Shown: one piece after another, positions 11,667-12,108 of the stretch
Layout of the letters: each line of letters starts with the position of its first letter
Position numbering within the stretch: position 1 is the stretch's first letter
Assembly (NCBI GenBank): GCA_026770585.1
Contig: MU646353.1
Coordinates: 1,003,087-1,015,194 of the forward strand
From: Baffinella frigidus
Taxonomy: Eukaryota; Cryptophyceae; Cryptomonadales; Baffinellaceae
Reading direction: 5' to 3'
DNA: 12,108 nucleotides
Translations under genes and position numbers: made by a program
Notes under the pieces: generated by a model
What the model saw: the letters and a program-made list of their open reading frames with translations, nothing else
Database searches by the model: none
What the model was told of the DNA's origin: nothing

Positions 11667-11807
11667 CTCTTTCGGCCCCGAGTTTGCCGGTACCATTCTC
11701 GCGAGTCCCCCATTCAAATTAAATTCAACCAACTCGAACCATCTTAATTAAATAGAACCAGCCCCCGTACGACACTTGGCTCAACCGGATATGGTTAGTA
11801 CCGGGGT
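11667..11807 (+). repeat. 86-bp direct repeat, copy 2, interrupted by a 50-bp insertion
   Basis: Same sequence as copy 1, with an extra AT-rich 50-bp segment at 11712-11761 flanked by CCCCC on both sides (11707-11711 and 11762-11766). Copy 1 has a single CCCCC there, so it acts as the empty site. Confidence 0.85.
11712..11761 (+). mobile_element. 50-bp insertion with 5-bp CCCCC duplication
   Basis: Starts ATTCAAATTAAATTC and ends AAATAGAACCAG. It is AT-rich against a GC-rich host sequence. No clear inverted ends are seen. It contains CAACCAACTCGAAC, close to AACCAACTCGAAC at 654-666 inside the hairpin MITE. Too short to name a family; a filler-DNA repair event is an alternative. Confidence 0.5.
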
Positions 11808-11872
11808 GATAGCTGGACCGTGGCGCGTTCTACACATAAAACCTCTGATCAGATAACCTGTGCGCGACTCTT

Positions 11873-11997
11873 GGTTTGTCGAGGGGAGGATGTACAGGTA
11901 GCTGTATAGCCGATATATCTATGGCCACCCCAGCCGCACAGGCCTGGGCTCAGCGGCACATCCTACACGGGACTGTATCCCCAGGTTTGTCGAGGGG
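11873..11997 (+). repeat. 14-bp direct repeat pair
   Basis: GGTTTGTCGAGGGG occurs at 11873-11886 and 11984-11997. GAGGATGTACAGG and CATCCTACAC between them are weakly complementary. No gene is seen from 11808 to the window end. Confidence 0.6.
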
Positions 11998-12055
11998 TCG
12001 GCACGTGCCTCACTCTCTCTCGCTGCATGCTGTTCCCACACCGCAACGCAACAAA

Positions 12056-12061
12056 GTATAC

Positions 12062-12108
<47 letters not shown>
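12056..12108 (+). repeat. (TA)n microsatellite at the window end
   Basis: It is TA repeats with two early CATATATATA interruptions, running off the end of the window. Confidence 0.95.

Overview
The window looks like nuclear DNA of a eukaryote, most likely a protist or alga. The reasons are long degenerate arrays of the plant/algal-type telomere heptamer (TTTAGGG), at least two gene models that only work with GT-AG introns, and many short non-autonomous foldback elements. TTTAGGG telomeres occur in plants, green algae, chromerids and dinoflagellates, so the lineage stays open. No bacterial operon structure, rRNA or convincing tRNA is visible.

Layout. 1-1140: a 31-bp minisatellite, a 121-bp MITE, a short telomere-like patch, two adjacent hairpin MITEs and a second CTAG-type MITE. 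1151-1968 (minus): a two-exon gene for a 186-residue protein of unknown function. Its intron acceptor lies in one arm of a short inverted repeat. 2113-3388: a cluster of related noncoding repeats ending in AACCTAAAGGACCTAAA, with an inverted copy at 5354-5668. 3392-3955: a doubtful coding remnant, hairpins and a 21-bp repeat. 3956-5020: about 1 kb of degenerate TTTAGGG DNA. 5026-5254 (minus): a WD40-like 3' gene end that needs a 30-nt intron. 5789-5986 (minus): an unassigned protein-like exon. 6068-6990 (plus): a three-exon gene, possibly TBC (Rab-GAP)-like, cut off by a MITE whose first bases supply the stop codon.

6987-7260 holds two MITEs placed 4 bp apart. 7261-7990 has hairpins and no convincing gene. 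7995-9066 is a mosaic of telomere-like blocks in both orientations, duplicated unique segments and a 138-bp MITE. 9067-10580 carries several foldback elements, including a 148-bp cruciform-forming one. 10601-11260 carries an identical 80-bp inverted repeat around a CTT microsatellite. 11260-12108 has a duplicated 86-bp segment, one copy with a 50-bp insertion, and ends in a TA microsatellite.

The genes do not form an obvious functional unit. This is a repeat-rich, possibly subtelomeric or rearranged region in which small DNA transposons and telomere-like DNA have interrupted and duplicated coding fragments. No complete autonomous transposase, virus or CRISPR-like system was seen.
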